From Defluviitaleaceae bacterium (GTDB lineage: Bacteria; Bacillota; Clostridia; Lachnospirales; WRAA01): DNA of 54,637 nt. Made by a program: the position numbers and the translations under genes. The stretch covers positions 1 to 54,637 of the forward strand of contig WRAW01000007.1 in the NCBI GenBank assembly GCA_009780015.1, in the 5' to 3' direction. The notes beneath the pieces were generated by a model. The model did no database searches. It worked only from the letters and a program-made list of their open reading frames with translations, and was not told the origin of the DNA. Below are positions 1-7,992 of this stretch, in pieces (position 1 is the stretch's first letter; the number at the start of each line of letters is the position of its first letter).

Positions 1-1
1 A

Positions 2-1177
2 AGTATATTCCAACGCAGTGATGGTCTGTGGTGCGGTACCGTCACGACCGGGTATAATGCTGACGGGAAACCTGTACGCAAGACCGTTTACAGTAAGACC
101 CGACAGGATGTAGCACAGAAGGTAGCTACACTAACAGCGGATGTATTCAAACATGGGTATACCAGAGCATCCACGGTGACTGACAAAAGTTTCGAGGTGC
201 TATGCTGGGAATGGTTTAACCTGTTCGTTGCCCCAAGGCTTGCAAGTGTGACCGTGGATAACAGACGCAGACTGATGAAGAAGCACATCTTCCCGGTCTT
301 CGGGAAGATGGATGTTAAGGACATAGACCTTAAACGGTTACAGAGTTTCTTCAACACCAAGACCAAGGAACTGGCTATCGACACAGTACACAAGATGAAG
401 CAACTGATGAACAATTTCTTTGCATATGCCGTAGAGGAAGATGTCATAACCAAGAATCCAATGTCAAAAATTTCCATCAAAAAGAACGCAGGTAGCACGA
501 ACAAGGGTAAGGCAATGCGACCTGAGATACGTGCGAACGTGTTGAACTGGGTTATGGCAAATCCCATCTTAAAGCCTATCGTCATTACTTTCACGCTAAC
601 CGGGCTTAGACCTCAAGAGTTGATTGCCATGAAGTGGGTAAACGTCTGTCTTGATACGAAGGTACTGTCCGTCAAAGAAGCTATGAACCGGGTAGTTAGG
701 TTTGATACAGAGGGTAATGTTGCTTCTAGGGGTGCGGCACTCGGTACAACAAAAACCCCCAAGAGCGTAAGAACCTTTGTGATGCCGGATACCCTGACGG
801 ATGCGTTGCGGGAATGGAAACGATATTGTGATGCCAATGGTATCCAGAGCGACTTCGTTTTCCCAAACACCGAGACCGGGGAGATGCGAACATACTCGGG
901 GTTGCGTAGCTTGCTGGAGCGATTCAAGAAGTCCCACAAACTACAGGATGAAGGGATTACCTGGTATACGTTCAGACACACATTTGCTACAGTATTGCTA
1001 CAAGACAAACAGAACCCTCGCCTAGTAGCCGACCTGATGGGACACGTTAAGACCAGCACCACAATGGACATTTACGGAAGCGTCTTTGAAGATGCCCACG
1101 TAGAAGCCGCCCATGTCCTTGATAACATATTTACTGGATTACTAAAAGAAAATCCGTCAGACCCTAGACCAGTCTGA
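2..1177 (+). CDS. Tyrosine recombinase (phage/ICE-type integrase), 5' end outside window
   Basis: The reading frame of the 176..1177 ORF is open to the left window edge, so the gene is 5'-truncated by the window and the ATG at 176 is not its start. The first ~50 visible residues (DGLWCGTVTTGYNADGKP) resemble the AP2-like arm-DNA-binding domain of Tn916/phage integrases. A SAM-like core-binding domain follows, then a catalytic domain with TGLRPQE (Arg I), WYTFRHTFA (box with Arg II), LMGH and the nucleophile in MDIYG. The first His of the usual HxxR box is Tyr here. It would catalyse site-specific integration and excision of the element lying to the left; it ends 105 bp from a tRNA-Thr 3' end, the classic arrangement. 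Family call is firm; the element type is unknown. Confidence 0.93.
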   Translation, partial: SIFQRSDGLWCGTVTTGYNADGKPVRKTVYSKTRQDVAQKVATLTADVFKHGYTRASTVTDKSFEVLCWEWFNLFVAPRLASVTVDNRRRLMKKHIFPVFGKMDVKDIDLKRLQSFFNTKTKELAIDTVHKMKQLMNNFFAYAVEEDVITKNPMSKISIKKNAGSTNKGKAMRPEIRANVLNWVMANPILKPIVITFTLTGLRPQELIAMKWVNVCLDTKVLSVKEAMNRVVRFDTEGNVASRGAALGTTKTPKSVRTFVMPDTLTDALREWKRYCDANGIQSDFVFPNTETGEMRTYSGLRSLLERFKKSHKLQDEGITWYTFRHTFATVLLQDKQNPRLVADLMGHVKTSTTMDIYGSVFEDAHVEAAHVLDNIFTGLLKENPSDPRPV

Positions 1178-1182
1178 CGGAT
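1152..1182 (+). terminator. Inverted repeat over the integrase stop codon, possible terminator
   Basis: ATCCGTCAGAC (1152-1162) pairs perfectly with GTCTGACGGAT (1172-1182) around a 9-nt loop. The stop codon TGA lies in the right arm. There is no following T-run, so intrinsic termination is uncertain; it may act in mRNA stability or as part of the attachment region. Confidence 0.45.
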
Positions 1183-1199
1183 GTAACATCCTCTGAACC

Positions 1200-1243
1200 A
1201 CTGTAGCAAATCCGTGAGTCTACTGTAGCAATTACTGTAGCAA
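1200..1243 (+). repeat. Three direct copies of ACTGTAGCAA, probable integrase arm-type sites
   Basis: The decamer ACTGTAGCAA occurs at 1200-1209, 1222-1231 and 1234-1243, between the integrase gene and the tRNA. Its reverse complement TTGCTACAGT occurs at 1409, 1430, 1553 and 1574 on the other side of the tRNA. Short repeats flanking a tRNA core on both sides are what arm-binding domains of tyrosine recombinases recognise. Binding is inferred. Confidence 0.65.
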
Positions 1244-1282
1244 CGCAGATAACTTTAGACGGTTTTAGAGGGAAATATCGAA

Positions 1283-1353
1283 GCTCTCAAGCAGATTTGA
1301 ACTGCCGACTTCCTCCTTACCAAGGAGGTACTCTACCCCTGAGTTATGAGAGC
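1283..1353 (-). tRNA. tRNA-Thr (anticodon GGT)
   Basis: The minus strand folds as a 71-nt cloverleaf: acceptor GCTCTCA/TGAGAGC, D-arm ACTC/GAGT, anticodon stem CCTCC/GGAGG with loop TTGGTAA (anticodon GGT), and T-arm with loop TTCAAAT. No CCA is encoded. Its 3' end faces the integrase gene, so the 3' half was probably supplied by the integrated element and the 5' half by an older copy. Confidence 0.92.
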
Positions 1354-1642
1354 GAATGTTGATTTTACTGGGGTTTGTGGGTTTCCCAACCCCAGCGATG
1401 TTTCAAAATTGCTACAGTTTCCAGAATATTTGCTACAGTAGCCCCAGGCGGTGTTCGCCCTTACCAAGGAGGTACTCTACCCCTGAGTTATGAGAGCGAA
1501 TGTTGATTTTACTGGGGTTTGTGGGTTTCCCAACCCCAGCGATGTTTCAAAATTGCTACAGTTCCTTGAATATTTGCTACAGTAGTCTTCGGTAGTATGC
1601 GCTCTTACCAAGGAAGTACTCTACCTGCTGAGTTACGAGAGC
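1315..1642. repeat. Tandem ~144-bp units, each with a tRNA-Thr 5' half, a hairpin and two arm-type sites
   Basis: The sequence from 1315 repeats almost exactly at 1459 and again, more diverged and only in part, at 1603 (period 144 bp). Each unit starts inside the anticodon arm, runs to the tRNA 5' end (1353, 1497, 1642), continues through the hairpin CTGGGGTT/AACCCCAG and ends with two TTGCTACAGT sites. The third copy has only a variant tRNA 5' half (GCTCTCG acceptor side) and may be the original chromosomal gene. The units look like attachment sites left by repeated integration or by internal deletion of tandem elements. Confidence 0.8.
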
Positions 1643-1675
1643 AAATGCATAGGGCCATCTTGATCCGGCCCATAT

Positions 1676-1704
1676 ACACTATCATATTTCGATGTGCCTG
1701 TCAA
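1676..1704 (-). promoter_or_regulatory. Probable promoter reading into the tRNA-Thr 5'-half array
   Basis: On the minus strand TTGACA (1704-1699) is followed after 17 bp by TAGTGT (1681-1676), upstream of the third tRNA 5' half. The -35 is perfect, the -10 poor. It would drive transcription through the truncated tRNA halves to the complete tRNA. It overlaps the 3' end of the AbrB-like gene. Confidence 0.45.
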
Positions 1705-2110
1705 GCCTTTTCATGTCCCTAATGCGAACGAGCGTGTCGGGGGGCAGCGTTACTTGGCCGTTTCTGATGCGTTTATTTGTGGCGATGTGTATGAGAAGCT
1801 TCTGTATTTTCACCGCGTTGAGCAGTTCTTGCCGTAAGCGCCCCGGTTCTTTAAAACCATTCAGGCAGACCATACATAATTCAATATTGTAAAATTCGGT
1901 ATTCGGCGCCTCGGTCTCGCAAAAAAGACATTTTGCGCCCCTGCAGCGCTCCCATGGCTTTATAATAAACCTAACTCCCCTGCGATTGTTGAAATTGACA
2001 GCAGCCACATAGATGTCTTCATCATCCAAGCCGCACTCATCCCAATGCTCGATAGGTATAATGATCCTGCCATATCTGTCAATGTCGCGGAATAATTTAA
2101 GTGATTTTAT
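1682..2110 (-). CDS. AbrB/SpoVT-like DNA-binding protein with cysteine motifs, non-canonical start
   Basis: The ORF track begins at an internal TTG (2029), but the frame stays open upstream and encodes FRDIDRYGRIIIP, the GRxxIP signature of the AbrB swapped-hairpin domain. Aligned to AbrB, the expected initiator falls on ATA (2110-2108, ATA AAA TCA CTT); no ATG, GTG or TTG suits the complete domain. A later CRGAKCLFC and a further CMVC suggest a metal-binding ribbon. If made, it would be a transcription factor of about 142 residues; it may start at ATA or be a decayed gene. The domain call rests on the signature motif only. Confidence 0.55.
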   Translation of the reverse strand: MKSLKLFRDIDRYGRIIIPIEHWDECGLDDEDIYVAAVNFNNRRGVRFIIKPWERCRGAKCLFCETEAPNTEFYNIELCMVCLNGFKEPGRLRQELLNAVKIQKLLIHIATNKRIRNGQVTLPPDTLVRIRDMKRLDRHIEI

Positions 2111-2267
2111 GAATAAGTTCTTCTTCCCAATTATGTTTTGTAATGTAATAACTATAACATATTTAAATTAATAATACAATATTGAATATAAAAATATCAT
2201 CAAAGAAAATATATATATACGACATAAAGAAATATGTAATATTTAAATATATAGGAGCGTGTATATT
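2030..2267. other. AT-rich intergenic stretch upstream of the RHH gene
   Basis: Apart from the N-terminal extension of the AbrB-like gene (to 2110) this is very AT-rich with no coding signal. It must hold the promoter of the RHH gene at 2268, but the many TA-rich hexamers prevent choosing one. Confidence 0.5.
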
Positions 2268-2453
2268 ATGAAGGATAAGTTCATTCCGGTAATACCACCC
2301 GATAAAACTGTAATATCGATACGGATTGAAAATGAGTTGATCGCAAGTATTGATAAATTATCGGAAAAGCAAAGAATGTCGCGCAATGAGTTCATTAGAC
2401 AGTGTATAGTCTTTGCCATAGAGCGTCTTGACGAGAGCATCGACACAAAATAA
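2268..2453 (+). CDS. Small ribbon-helix-helix (CopG/Arc-like) DNA-binding protein
   Basis: The 61-residue product has the RHH layout: a short beta strand (KTVISIRIENELI) followed by two helices around RMSRNEFIRQCIVFAIE. The start is ATG 2268, 10 bp after GGAG (2254-2257); the GTG at 2259 in the ORF track is too close to that site. RHH proteins bind DNA as dimers, often as antitoxins or element copy-control repressors. No toxin partner is adjacent, so its target is unknown. Confidence 0.75.
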   Translation: MKDKFIPVIPPDKTVISIRIENELIASIDKLSEKQRMSRNEFIRQCIVFAIERLDESIDTK

Positions 2454-2454
2454 G

Positions 2455-2481
2455 ACCCGCCCAGCCGTAGCGTGAGCGGGT
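2455..2481 (+). terminator. Hairpin after the RHH gene
   Basis: ACCCGC (2455-2460) pairs with GCGGGT (2476-2481), followed by TATTT. It lies between the convergent RHH gene and the nuclease gene. Short stem and weak T-tract make it a modest terminator. Confidence 0.45.
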
Positions 2482-2492
2482 TATTTAGCGTG

Positions 2493-3319
2493 TTACAGGA
2501 ATTGTTTCATAAGCTGTGGCCATCTGGTTAAAACTTGATGACCCACTATAACTTCATATACCAGCCCCATATTTAGTGCCTCAATTATTCGACATAAATA
2601 TGATTTGCCCTGTGTCCACCAAGTTCTGTAAGCGTCTATGAAATATACGTGTTCAATATGAACGCCAGTAGCTTTTTCAATTTGATGGAATTCGTAGCCA
2701 TCAAGCTGTGTTTCATAGACACCGTCGGTCACTCTGCTCCCAAAGGTCGTAGCATAGTAATACTCCTTAATTTCCCAAACTATCAACGGGTTGATAATAT
2801 CAGGAAAGGCTCCGTCATAACGACGAGAAGTCGAGCCAATTAGACGTCTTTCAGAGTCAAGAACATATACCAGACCTCTTGGATCATCATTGAAATCAAG
2901 TCCCTGAATCTTTTTGCCGGATTCTTTGATAGTCTTTTCTGCTAAAATATTAACCATTGCTGTAAAATAGGCAATTTGTCTCATGGCCCCTTTTTGCTTG
3001 TTTAGCGGTTGCTTGGAAGAATATTCAGCTCCAATTTGCGCCAATAATCTTTCGTATTCTGCTTTTGCAGTATTAGCATCCATTAGGGCAGGCTCAACAG
3101 AATTATTCAATAAGTTTGCTCTTAAATCCAAATATCTCTGCACTTTAAGCAATTGAAGTTCATCAATGAACAGATGATTTTTTCGTAATGCGGCTTTAAT
3201 AGTATCTATTGAAAATTGGTTAGTTATACTATTTTTTAATAACCTAATGTTTCAGATACATATTTTACAATAGCCCAAAAGTCGATATCTAGCGATTTAA
3301 AATCCTCAAACCGTCTCAT
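2493..3319 (-). pseudogene. Type II restriction endonuclease (PD-(D/E)XK-like), frameshifted
   Basis: The intact 3' part (2493..3152 in the track) contains PDIINPLIVWEIKEY, a PD-(D/E)xK-like pattern. Its frame stays open upstream to about 3250 without a start codon. A second frame begins at ATG 3319-3317 after GGAG, reads MRRFEDFKSLDIDFWAIV and stops at TAA 3238-3236. Restoring one base near 3238-3241 joins the frames into one ~275-residue protein. The ATG overlaps the controller gene's end by 14 bp, as in C-R operons. It is either inactivated or a base is missing in the sequence. Recognition site unknown. Confidence 0.72.
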
Positions 3320-3542
3320 CTGTTTTCTCCATCTCTAAGAAAATTTCAGATAACCCAATACCAAAAGCCGTGGTAATTTTTCCAATATTAGAAAGCGATA
3401 TGTTTCTCTTACCTAACTCAATATCGCTTATATATGTTCTATGCAGAGAACATATATCGGCTAAGTCTTCTTGTGAGAGTTTTCTTTTAAGTCGTTGTTC
3501 GCGAACAGCTCGCCCAAACTTCTCAAGGAGTTTTTCCTGCAT
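3306..3542 (-). CDS. Restriction-modification controller (C) protein, XRE-type HTH
   Basis: The 78-residue protein is a single helix-turn-helix domain (LSQEDLADICSLHRTYISDIE), the normal size of C proteins. It starts at ATG 3542, 7 bp after GGAGGTG. It lies directly upstream of and overlaps the endonuclease gene, and is divergent from the methylase. C proteins bind C-boxes to activate then repress their own C-R operon, delaying nuclease expression until DNA is methylated. The matching operator is visible at 3584-3609. Confidence 0.88.
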   Translation of the reverse strand: MQEKLLEKFGRAVREQRLKRKLSQEDLADICSLHRTYISDIELGKRNISLSNIGKITTAFGIGLSEIFLEMEKTDETV

Positions 3543-3566
3543 AACCTGACACCTCCAACAAAATAA

Positions 3567-3609
3567 ATTATAATCAATATGAATACTATAAGTCTACAGA
3601 CTATAAGTT
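3567..3609. promoter_or_regulatory. C-box operator and C-gene promoter in the R-M divergent region
   Basis: Two copies of ACTATAAGT (3585-3593 and 3600-3608) lie in tandem; on the minus strand they read ACTTATAGT, matching C-boxes of controller proteins. Towards the C gene a TATAAT -10 (3572-3567) follows, with a TAGACT -35-like hexamer inside the operator. The methylase reads the other way from just beyond, so one operator can control both directions. Match to C-boxes is from memory of the family. Confidence 0.7.
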
Positions 3610-3632
3610 GCAATATTGTGAGGTGTTGGCGG

Positions 3633-4490
3633 GTGATTCCGGCATTGTTGAAATGGATTGGCAATAAGCAGCGATTTGCAGAGATAATAATAAGCTATAT
3701 GCCCCATAATTTTAACAGATATTTTGAACCTTTTCTGGGTAGTGGAGCCGTACTTGGCGAACTCCTAAATTACGATTTGAATAAATTGTTTCCGCGTTTT
3801 AACCGCGCATATGCAAGTGATGTGCTTCCTTTCTTAGTAGACATTTTTAACTTAGTGAAGAATGATCCTCAGAGTTTAGTACAATACTATAAAAATGAAA
3901 TTACAGCATACTACGAGGATCCAAATTCAGTGTATGATGCAACTCTTCAAAGATTTAATAAAATCCCCAATGCATATGATTTTTGTGTTCTATCTCGGAC
4001 ATGTTATTCTGGTGTTATACGTTTCAGAAAAACAGATGGGCATATGAGTACTCCCCGTGGCCCACATAATCCTATTAAGCCTCAAACATTTGAGCAGAGG
4101 GTTTTATTATGGTCATCTCTTGTACAAAAAGCTGACTTTTCAGTATCTAACTTTTTTGATGCCATGGATATTCCGAATGAAGGAGATGTTGTGTATTGTG
4201 ATCCACCATACACGCATAGTCAAAGCATAATTTATGGAGCTCAAGGCTTTTCGATAGATAAGCTGTGGATAAAAATTGAAGAATGTAAAGCGCGAGGGGC
4301 GTTTGTAATGTTATCAATAAATGGGATGAGAGAATCAACTTCAAAAGATATTTCAGTTGTGTATCCGCAAGGTTTATTTGAGCGAGAAATCGTTATTGAT
4401 TGCGGAATATCAATGATAAATCGCTTGCAAAGCTCTGGTAAGGAAATGACAAATGAGAATGTGCATGATAAGCTCTTACTTACATGGTAG
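3633..4490 (+). CDS. Adenine-N6 DNA methyltransferase (D12 class), modification subunit
   Basis: The N-terminal LLKWIGNKQRFAEII and EPFLGSGAV form the AdoMet-binding motif I of Dam/DpnM-like enzymes; VVYCDPPYTHS is catalytic motif IV (DPPY). It transfers methyl from AdoMet to adenine N6 in the R-M target. The track's ATG 3579 lies upstream of the C-box and lacks a ribosome site; GTG 3633, 7 bp after AGGTG, begins VIPALLKW exactly where the family begins, giving 285 residues. The methylase is intact although its nuclease partner is frameshifted, so it may act as a solitary methylase now. Confidence 0.88.
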   Translation: MIPALLKWIGNKQRFAEIIISYMPHNFNRYFEPFLGSGAVLGELLNYDLNKLFPRFNRAYASDVLPFLVDIFNLVKNDPQSLVQYYKNEITAYYEDPNSVYDATLQRFNKIPNAYDFCVLSRTCYSGVIRFRKTDGHMSTPRGPHNPIKPQTFEQRVLLWSSLVQKADFSVSNFFDAMDIPNEGDVVYCDPPYTHSQSIIYGAQGFSIDKLWIKIEECKARGAFVMLSINGMRESTSKDISVVYPQGLFEREIVIDCGISMINRLQSSGKEMTNENVHDKLLLTW

Positions 4491-4531
4491 AAACAATATT
4501 TGCTGAAAATTGAATATGTTAGCAATAGAAA

Positions 4532-4554
4532 AAGCGCCAATGTTTAAGGCGCTT
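4532..4554. terminator. Bidirectional terminator between the methylase and ddl
   Basis: AAGCGCC (4532-4538) pairs with GGCGCTT (4548-4554). T-rich sequence follows on both strands (ATTTAAAA on plus, TTTTC on minus), fitting the convergent genes. It also marks the change from AT-rich to GC-rich DNA. Confidence 0.7.
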
Positions 4555-4562
4555 ATTTAAAA

Positions 4563-5651
4563 TTACGATTGTTTGATTTTATCTCGTTTAAAGGCGAGGT
4601 CGACGAGCTTGTCGACAATCTGTGGCGTGGTCATGCCCGAGGCGTTCAGCAGCATCGGGTACATGCTGATGTTTGTAAAGCCGGGCATTGTGTTGATTTC
4701 GCTGAAATAGACGGCGTCCGCCGCTTCGTCCCAGAAGAAGTCGACGCGCGCCAGGCCGTAGGCATCTACGCCCTCGAATATCTTGACGGACATGTTCTTG
4801 ATCTGGTCGGAGACATGGGCGGGGATGTCGGCGGGGGCGATGGTTTGCGAGCCCTTGTTGTTGTACTTGGCGTCGTAGGTGTAGAACTCCTCGCCGGAAA
4901 CTATTTCGCCGACCTCCGAGGCGAAGACGTCTCCGTCGGAACCGCCGATTACGGAACATTCGAGCTCGCGGCCGCTGACGGCTTTTTCAACCAGGATTTT
5001 GTGGTCGTGCTGCAGCGCGGTTTCTATGGCCTTGAGTAGCTGCGCCTTGCCGCGAACCTTGCTGATGCCTACGGAACTGCCGGAGTTTGATGGTTTGACA
5101 AAGCATGGATAGCCCAGCTTGTAGCGGACAGATTTGGCGGCTTCGTCCAATTCCGCGGGGCTGGTTAAGTTGTGAGCTTTAAAGGTGAGGTATGGGGCGT
5201 GGTTAATTCCCAGGGATGCGGCGATCATTTTTGCGTAGTATTTGTCCATTGACAGGGCGGAGCCCAGGACGCCGCTGCCTACATATGGAAGACCGGCGAG
5301 TTCGCATAGGCCCTGGATCGTGCCGTCTTCGCCGAAGCGCCCGTGCAGCACGGGGAAAACCGCGTCTATGGATATCTCGCGCGCCTTGCCGGAGGCTATG
5401 CGCAGAACGCAGCGCCCGTCCCTGCTGGGGCTGATTATCGCAGTTTGGCCGAATTTCTCAAGGTTTGCCGAGTTGTGCTCGTTTTGCGGGCCGTCGTTTA
5501 GAATCCATCTTCCCGACTGGGATATGAATATCGGGATGACGTTGTATTTTTCGGGCGAAAGGGCGGAGATTATCGTGGCGGCCGAAGATCTGGAGACTTC
5601 GTGCTCGGTGTTTGCACCGCCGTAGATTACGGCTATGTTAATTTTCGACAT
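4563..5651 (-). CDS. ddl: D-alanine--D-alanine ligase
   Basis: ATP-grasp enzyme of 362 residues joining two D-Ala in the cytoplasm for the peptidoglycan stem. The N-terminal YGGANTEHEVSRSSA is the Ddl signature; CFVKPSNSGSSVGISKV is the ATP-grasp lysine segment; VDFFWDE and INTMPGFT are the metal and C-terminal substrate motifs. The omega-loop region FYTYDAKY is of the D-Ala type rather than D-Lac or D-Ser. Start ATG 5651 follows AAGGGGG. The gene overlaps the trmB end by 14 bp, so it is translated from the rho-trmB-ddl transcript. Confidence 0.95.
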   Translation of the reverse strand: MSKINIAVIYGGANTEHEVSRSSAATIISALSPEKYNVIPIFISQSGRWILNDGPQNEHNSANLEKFGQTAIISPSRDGRCVLRIASGKAREISIDAVFPVLHGRFGEDGTIQGLCELAGLPYVGSGVLGSALSMDKYYAKMIAASLGINHAPYLTFKAHNLTSPAELDEAAKSVRYKLGYPCFVKPSNSGSSVGISKVRGKAQLLKAIETALQHDHKILVEKAVSGRELECSVIGGSDGDVFASEVGEIVSGEEFYTYDAKYNNKGSQTIAPADIPAHVSDQIKNMSVKIFEGVDAYGLARVDFFWDEAADAVYFSEINTMPGFTNISMYPMLLNASGMTTPQIVDKLVDLAFKRDKIKQS

Positions 5652-6297
5652 GGGGTACCCCCTTGTTATAGAAGGCTTCGCATCTGTAGATGGGCAGATT
5701 TTGTGCGGAGAACTTCGATTCGTATTCTGTCATTATATTTCCGGCAAAGCTGGATTTGTGCAAGTCCAGCGAGATGTTGCGAAGGGCGAAGCCGTGTTGG
5801 GAGAACTGCTCCAGGCTGAACTCGAAGAGCTCGGCGTTGTCGGTCTTGTGGAATATCTCGCCCGAGGCGCCCATTACGCGCTTGTAAGTTTGCAGGAACG
5901 AGGAGTGGGTAAGACGGCGTTTTCGCCACTTTTTGCGGTTTGGCCACGGATCGGGGAAGTTGATGTATATACGGCTGATTTCACCGGGAGTGAAACAGCC
6001 GGAGAGATCGGACGCGTCGCCGATGATGAAGGCTATGCGCCGCCCGGACTCCCGCGCCGCCCGCGCGCCCGTGACGATCACGTTCCGTTCGCGCTCGAAA
6101 GCTATGAAGTTGACGTCGGGGTTGGCCTCGGCCATATGCGTTATGTAGCGCCCCATTCCGCAGCCGATCTCCAGGTGGATTGGGTTGCTGTTGTCAAAAA
6201 ACTCATGCCAGCGCCCGGCATGTTCGTCCGGGGTTTCGATGCAGAACGGGTTTGTCTCAATTTCGTGAGCCGCCCAGCTTTTTCTGCGTGCTCTCAT
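5638..6297 (-). CDS. trmB: tRNA (guanine-46-N7)-methyltransferase
   Basis: 219-residue class I AdoMet methyltransferase. HLEIGCGMGRYI is the AdoMet motif, NFPDPWPNRKKWRKRRL the diagnostic TrmB signature, and the C-terminal TDNAELFEFSL and TEYESKF are also typical. It makes m7G46 in the tRNA variable loop. ATG 6297 stands 2 nt after the rho stop with GAGGTAAG as ribosome site, so it is coupled to rho, and its 3' end overlaps ddl. Confidence 0.95.
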   Translation of the reverse strand: MRARRKSWAAHEIETNPFCIETPDEHAGRWHEFFDNSNPIHLEIGCGMGRYITHMAEANPDVNFIAFERERNVIVTGARAARESGRRIAFIIGDASDLSGCFTPGEISRIYINFPDPWPNRKKWRKRRLTHSSFLQTYKRVMGASGEIFHKTDNAELFEFSLEQFSQHGFALRNISLDLHKSSFAGNIMTEYESKFSAQNLPIYRCEAFYNKGVPHVEN

Positions 6298-6299
6298 AC

Positions 6300-7772
6300 T
6301 TACCTCATTTTTTCGTGTTTGAGAATTGTTTCGACAAATTCGTCGTTGGTGGCCGACCGGATCAACATGTCTGTGACCAGTTCGGTCAGCTCCTGCGGGG
6401 GCATCATGGACGAAAGTTTGCGGATGGCATAGGTGGCCTCGAGCTGTCTCGGCGTAAGCAGTATTTCCTCGCGGCGCGTGCCCGACTTTAGTATGTCTAT
6501 CGCGGGGAAGACGCGCTTTTCGGAAAGGCGGCGGTCAAGCACGAGCTCCATGTTGCCGGTTCCCTTGAATTCCTCGAAGACGACCTCATCAAGCTTGCTG
6601 CCGGTATCGACCAGCGCGGTGGCAAGTATGGTAAGAGAGCCGCCCCCGGAGATGTTGCGGGCCGCGCCGAAGAACTTTTTGGGCATGTAGAGGGCGGCGG
6701 GGTCAAGGCCGCCGGACAGCGTGCGTCCGCTTGGAGGTATGGTAAGGTTGTAGGCGCGGGAAAGACGCGTAATGCTGTCCAGCAGGATCACAAGATTCTT
6801 GCCCTGTTCAACCAGGCGCTTCGCGCGTTCCAGCACCATTTCGGCCACGCGCTTGTGGTGTTCGGGCTGCTCGTCGAAGGTCGAATAGATTATGTCAACG
6901 TTTTCGCCGGTAATGGATTGTTTGATGTCGGTGACTTCCTCGGGGCGTTCGTCTATTAGCAGTACTATCAGATGGACATCGGGGTAGCCGCTGACGATAG
7001 AGGAGGCGATCTTCTTGATAAGAACGGTCTTGCCGGCCTTTGGCGGAGCGACGATCATTCCGCGCTGGCCGAAGCCGACGGGAGCTATAAGGTCGATGAT
7101 ACGCGTGGATATGTCGCTGCGTGTGGATTCCAGAGTGAAGCGCTCGGTGGGGAATACGGGGGTAAGATTTTCAAATTGGGGGCGCTTTGCGGCCTCGTAG
7201 GGAGGGTCTCCGTTGACGGATTTTACGAAGAGCATTGCGTTGAACTTCTCGTCGTTGCGTGGAGGCCGGACATTTCCGACCAGGTAGTCGCCGGTCTTTA
7301 GGTTGAAACGGCGTATCTGGGTCGGCGAAAGATATATGTCTTTTGTGCCGGGCATGAAGTTTTCCATTCGCAGGAAGCCGTAACCGTCAGGGAGGACTTC
7401 CAGGACGCCTTCCTCCAGGTCGTTGCTTGGTATGGGAGAGTTACTAATATTTAGTAACTTAGTGGCTTCTGGGGTGGATTCGGGAGTTGGGGAAGGTTCG
7501 GGCGGGTGATTGTCCTCCGGGCCGGTAATTGTGGAGGGCGGAACAGGCTTAGGCTCTGGCGGCGCTTGGAGCTTCCTGGAGGCTCGAACTTTGCGCGTGT
7601 GGGAGGGGTTGTCGGAGGTTTTGGACGAGGCTTCGTCATTGACGGCTTCGATTCTCAATATTTCCGTGATGAGATCGGCCTTACGGTACTTGTTGGCATA
7701 CTTGATGCCAACGGACTTAGCCCTCTCTCGGAGCTCTGGGAGGGTTAGCTGATGGATATCGCGTGATTGCAT
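6300..7772 (-). CDS. rho: Transcription termination factor Rho
   Basis: 490-residue hexameric RNA helicase/translocase. It has an N-terminal SAP-like Rho_N domain ([15 protein letters not shown]), a proline-rich insert of about 70 residues, a cold-shock-like RNA-binding domain ([14 protein letters not shown]), Walker A PPKAGKT near residue 245, Walker [14 protein letters not shown], and the Q/R loops of the RecA-like core. The insert is longer than in compact Rho proteins. Start ATG 7772 follows AGGAGGAATTC. Its leader contains a 14-bp hairpin, which may relate to autoregulation. Confidence 0.97.
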   Translation of the reverse strand: MQSRDIHQLTLPELRERAKSVGIKYANKYRKADLITEILRIEAVNDEASSKTSDNPSHTRKVRASRKLQAPPEPKPVPPSTITGPEDNHPPEPSPTPESTPEATKLLNISNSPIPSNDLEEGVLEVLPDGYGFLRMENFMPGTKDIYLSPTQIRRFNLKTGDYLVGNVRPPRNDEKFNAMLFVKSVNGDPPYEAAKRPQFENLTPVFPTERFTLESTRSDISTRIIDLIAPVGFGQRGMIVAPPKAGKTVLIKKIASSIVSGYPDVHLIVLLIDERPEEVTDIKQSITGENVDIIYSTFDEQPEHHKRVAEMVLERAKRLVEQGKNLVILLDSITRLSRAYNLTIPPSGRTLSGGLDPAALYMPKKFFGAARNISGGGSLTILATALVDTGSKLDEVVFEEFKGTGNMELVLDRRLSEKRVFPAIDILKSGTRREEILLTPRQLEATYAIRKLSSMMPPQELTELVTDMLIRSATNDEFVETILKHEKMR

Positions 7773-7803
7773 GAATTCCTCCTGGGAATGGTAAACTGCA
7801 AGA

Positions 7804-7836
7804 CGCCATTGCGAACATCGCGTGTTCGCAATGGCG
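7804..7836 (-). promoter_or_regulatory. Strong 14-bp hairpin in the rho leader
   Basis: CGCCATTGCGAACA (7804-7817) pairs perfectly with TGTTCGCAATGGCG (7823-7836) around a 5-nt loop, 32 bp upstream of the rho start. It lacks a T-run. It directly adjoins a half-element end (ATTGAATACAGGTTCTC), so it may be repeat-derived, may regulate rho, or both. Confidence 0.5.
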
Positions 7837-7989
7837 GAATAATTGAATACAGGTTCTCGGCCTGTTTAATATCTTTTCACCATTGTCTTGGCGGCCAGAC
7901 TCCACCCCATGAAGCCAAGGGCTTCTCGGGCATCACAGGCGTCGCAGCTTTCCAGTACCGCGACAAAACCTCAAAAAATTGTTTCGCTG
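7837..7989. repeat. Degenerate mosaic of repeat-element ends upstream of rho
   Basis: ATTGAATACAGGTTCTC (7841-7857) is one end of the GAACCTGT family; CCTGTTTAATATCTTTT (7861-7877) matches the left end of the element at 42621; TCCACCCCATGAAGCC (7910-7925) with GGGCTTCTCGGG is the CCCCA-hairpin module found at 20135 and 54465. No complete element can be closed. No gene is seen here. Confidence 0.6.
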
Positions 7990-7992
7990 TTA

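Noticed and set aside
3579-3632. N-terminal extension of the methylase from ATG 3579
   Set aside because: It would be translated from DNA containing the C-box operator, has no ribosome site, and D12 methylases start at the LLKWIGNK segment.
4569-5039. Long plus-strand ORFs opposite ddl, trmB, rho, lysM, glmU and topB
   Set aside because: They are shadows of GC-rich genes on the minus strand: no known motifs, no ribosome sites, and codon pattern explained by the real gene.
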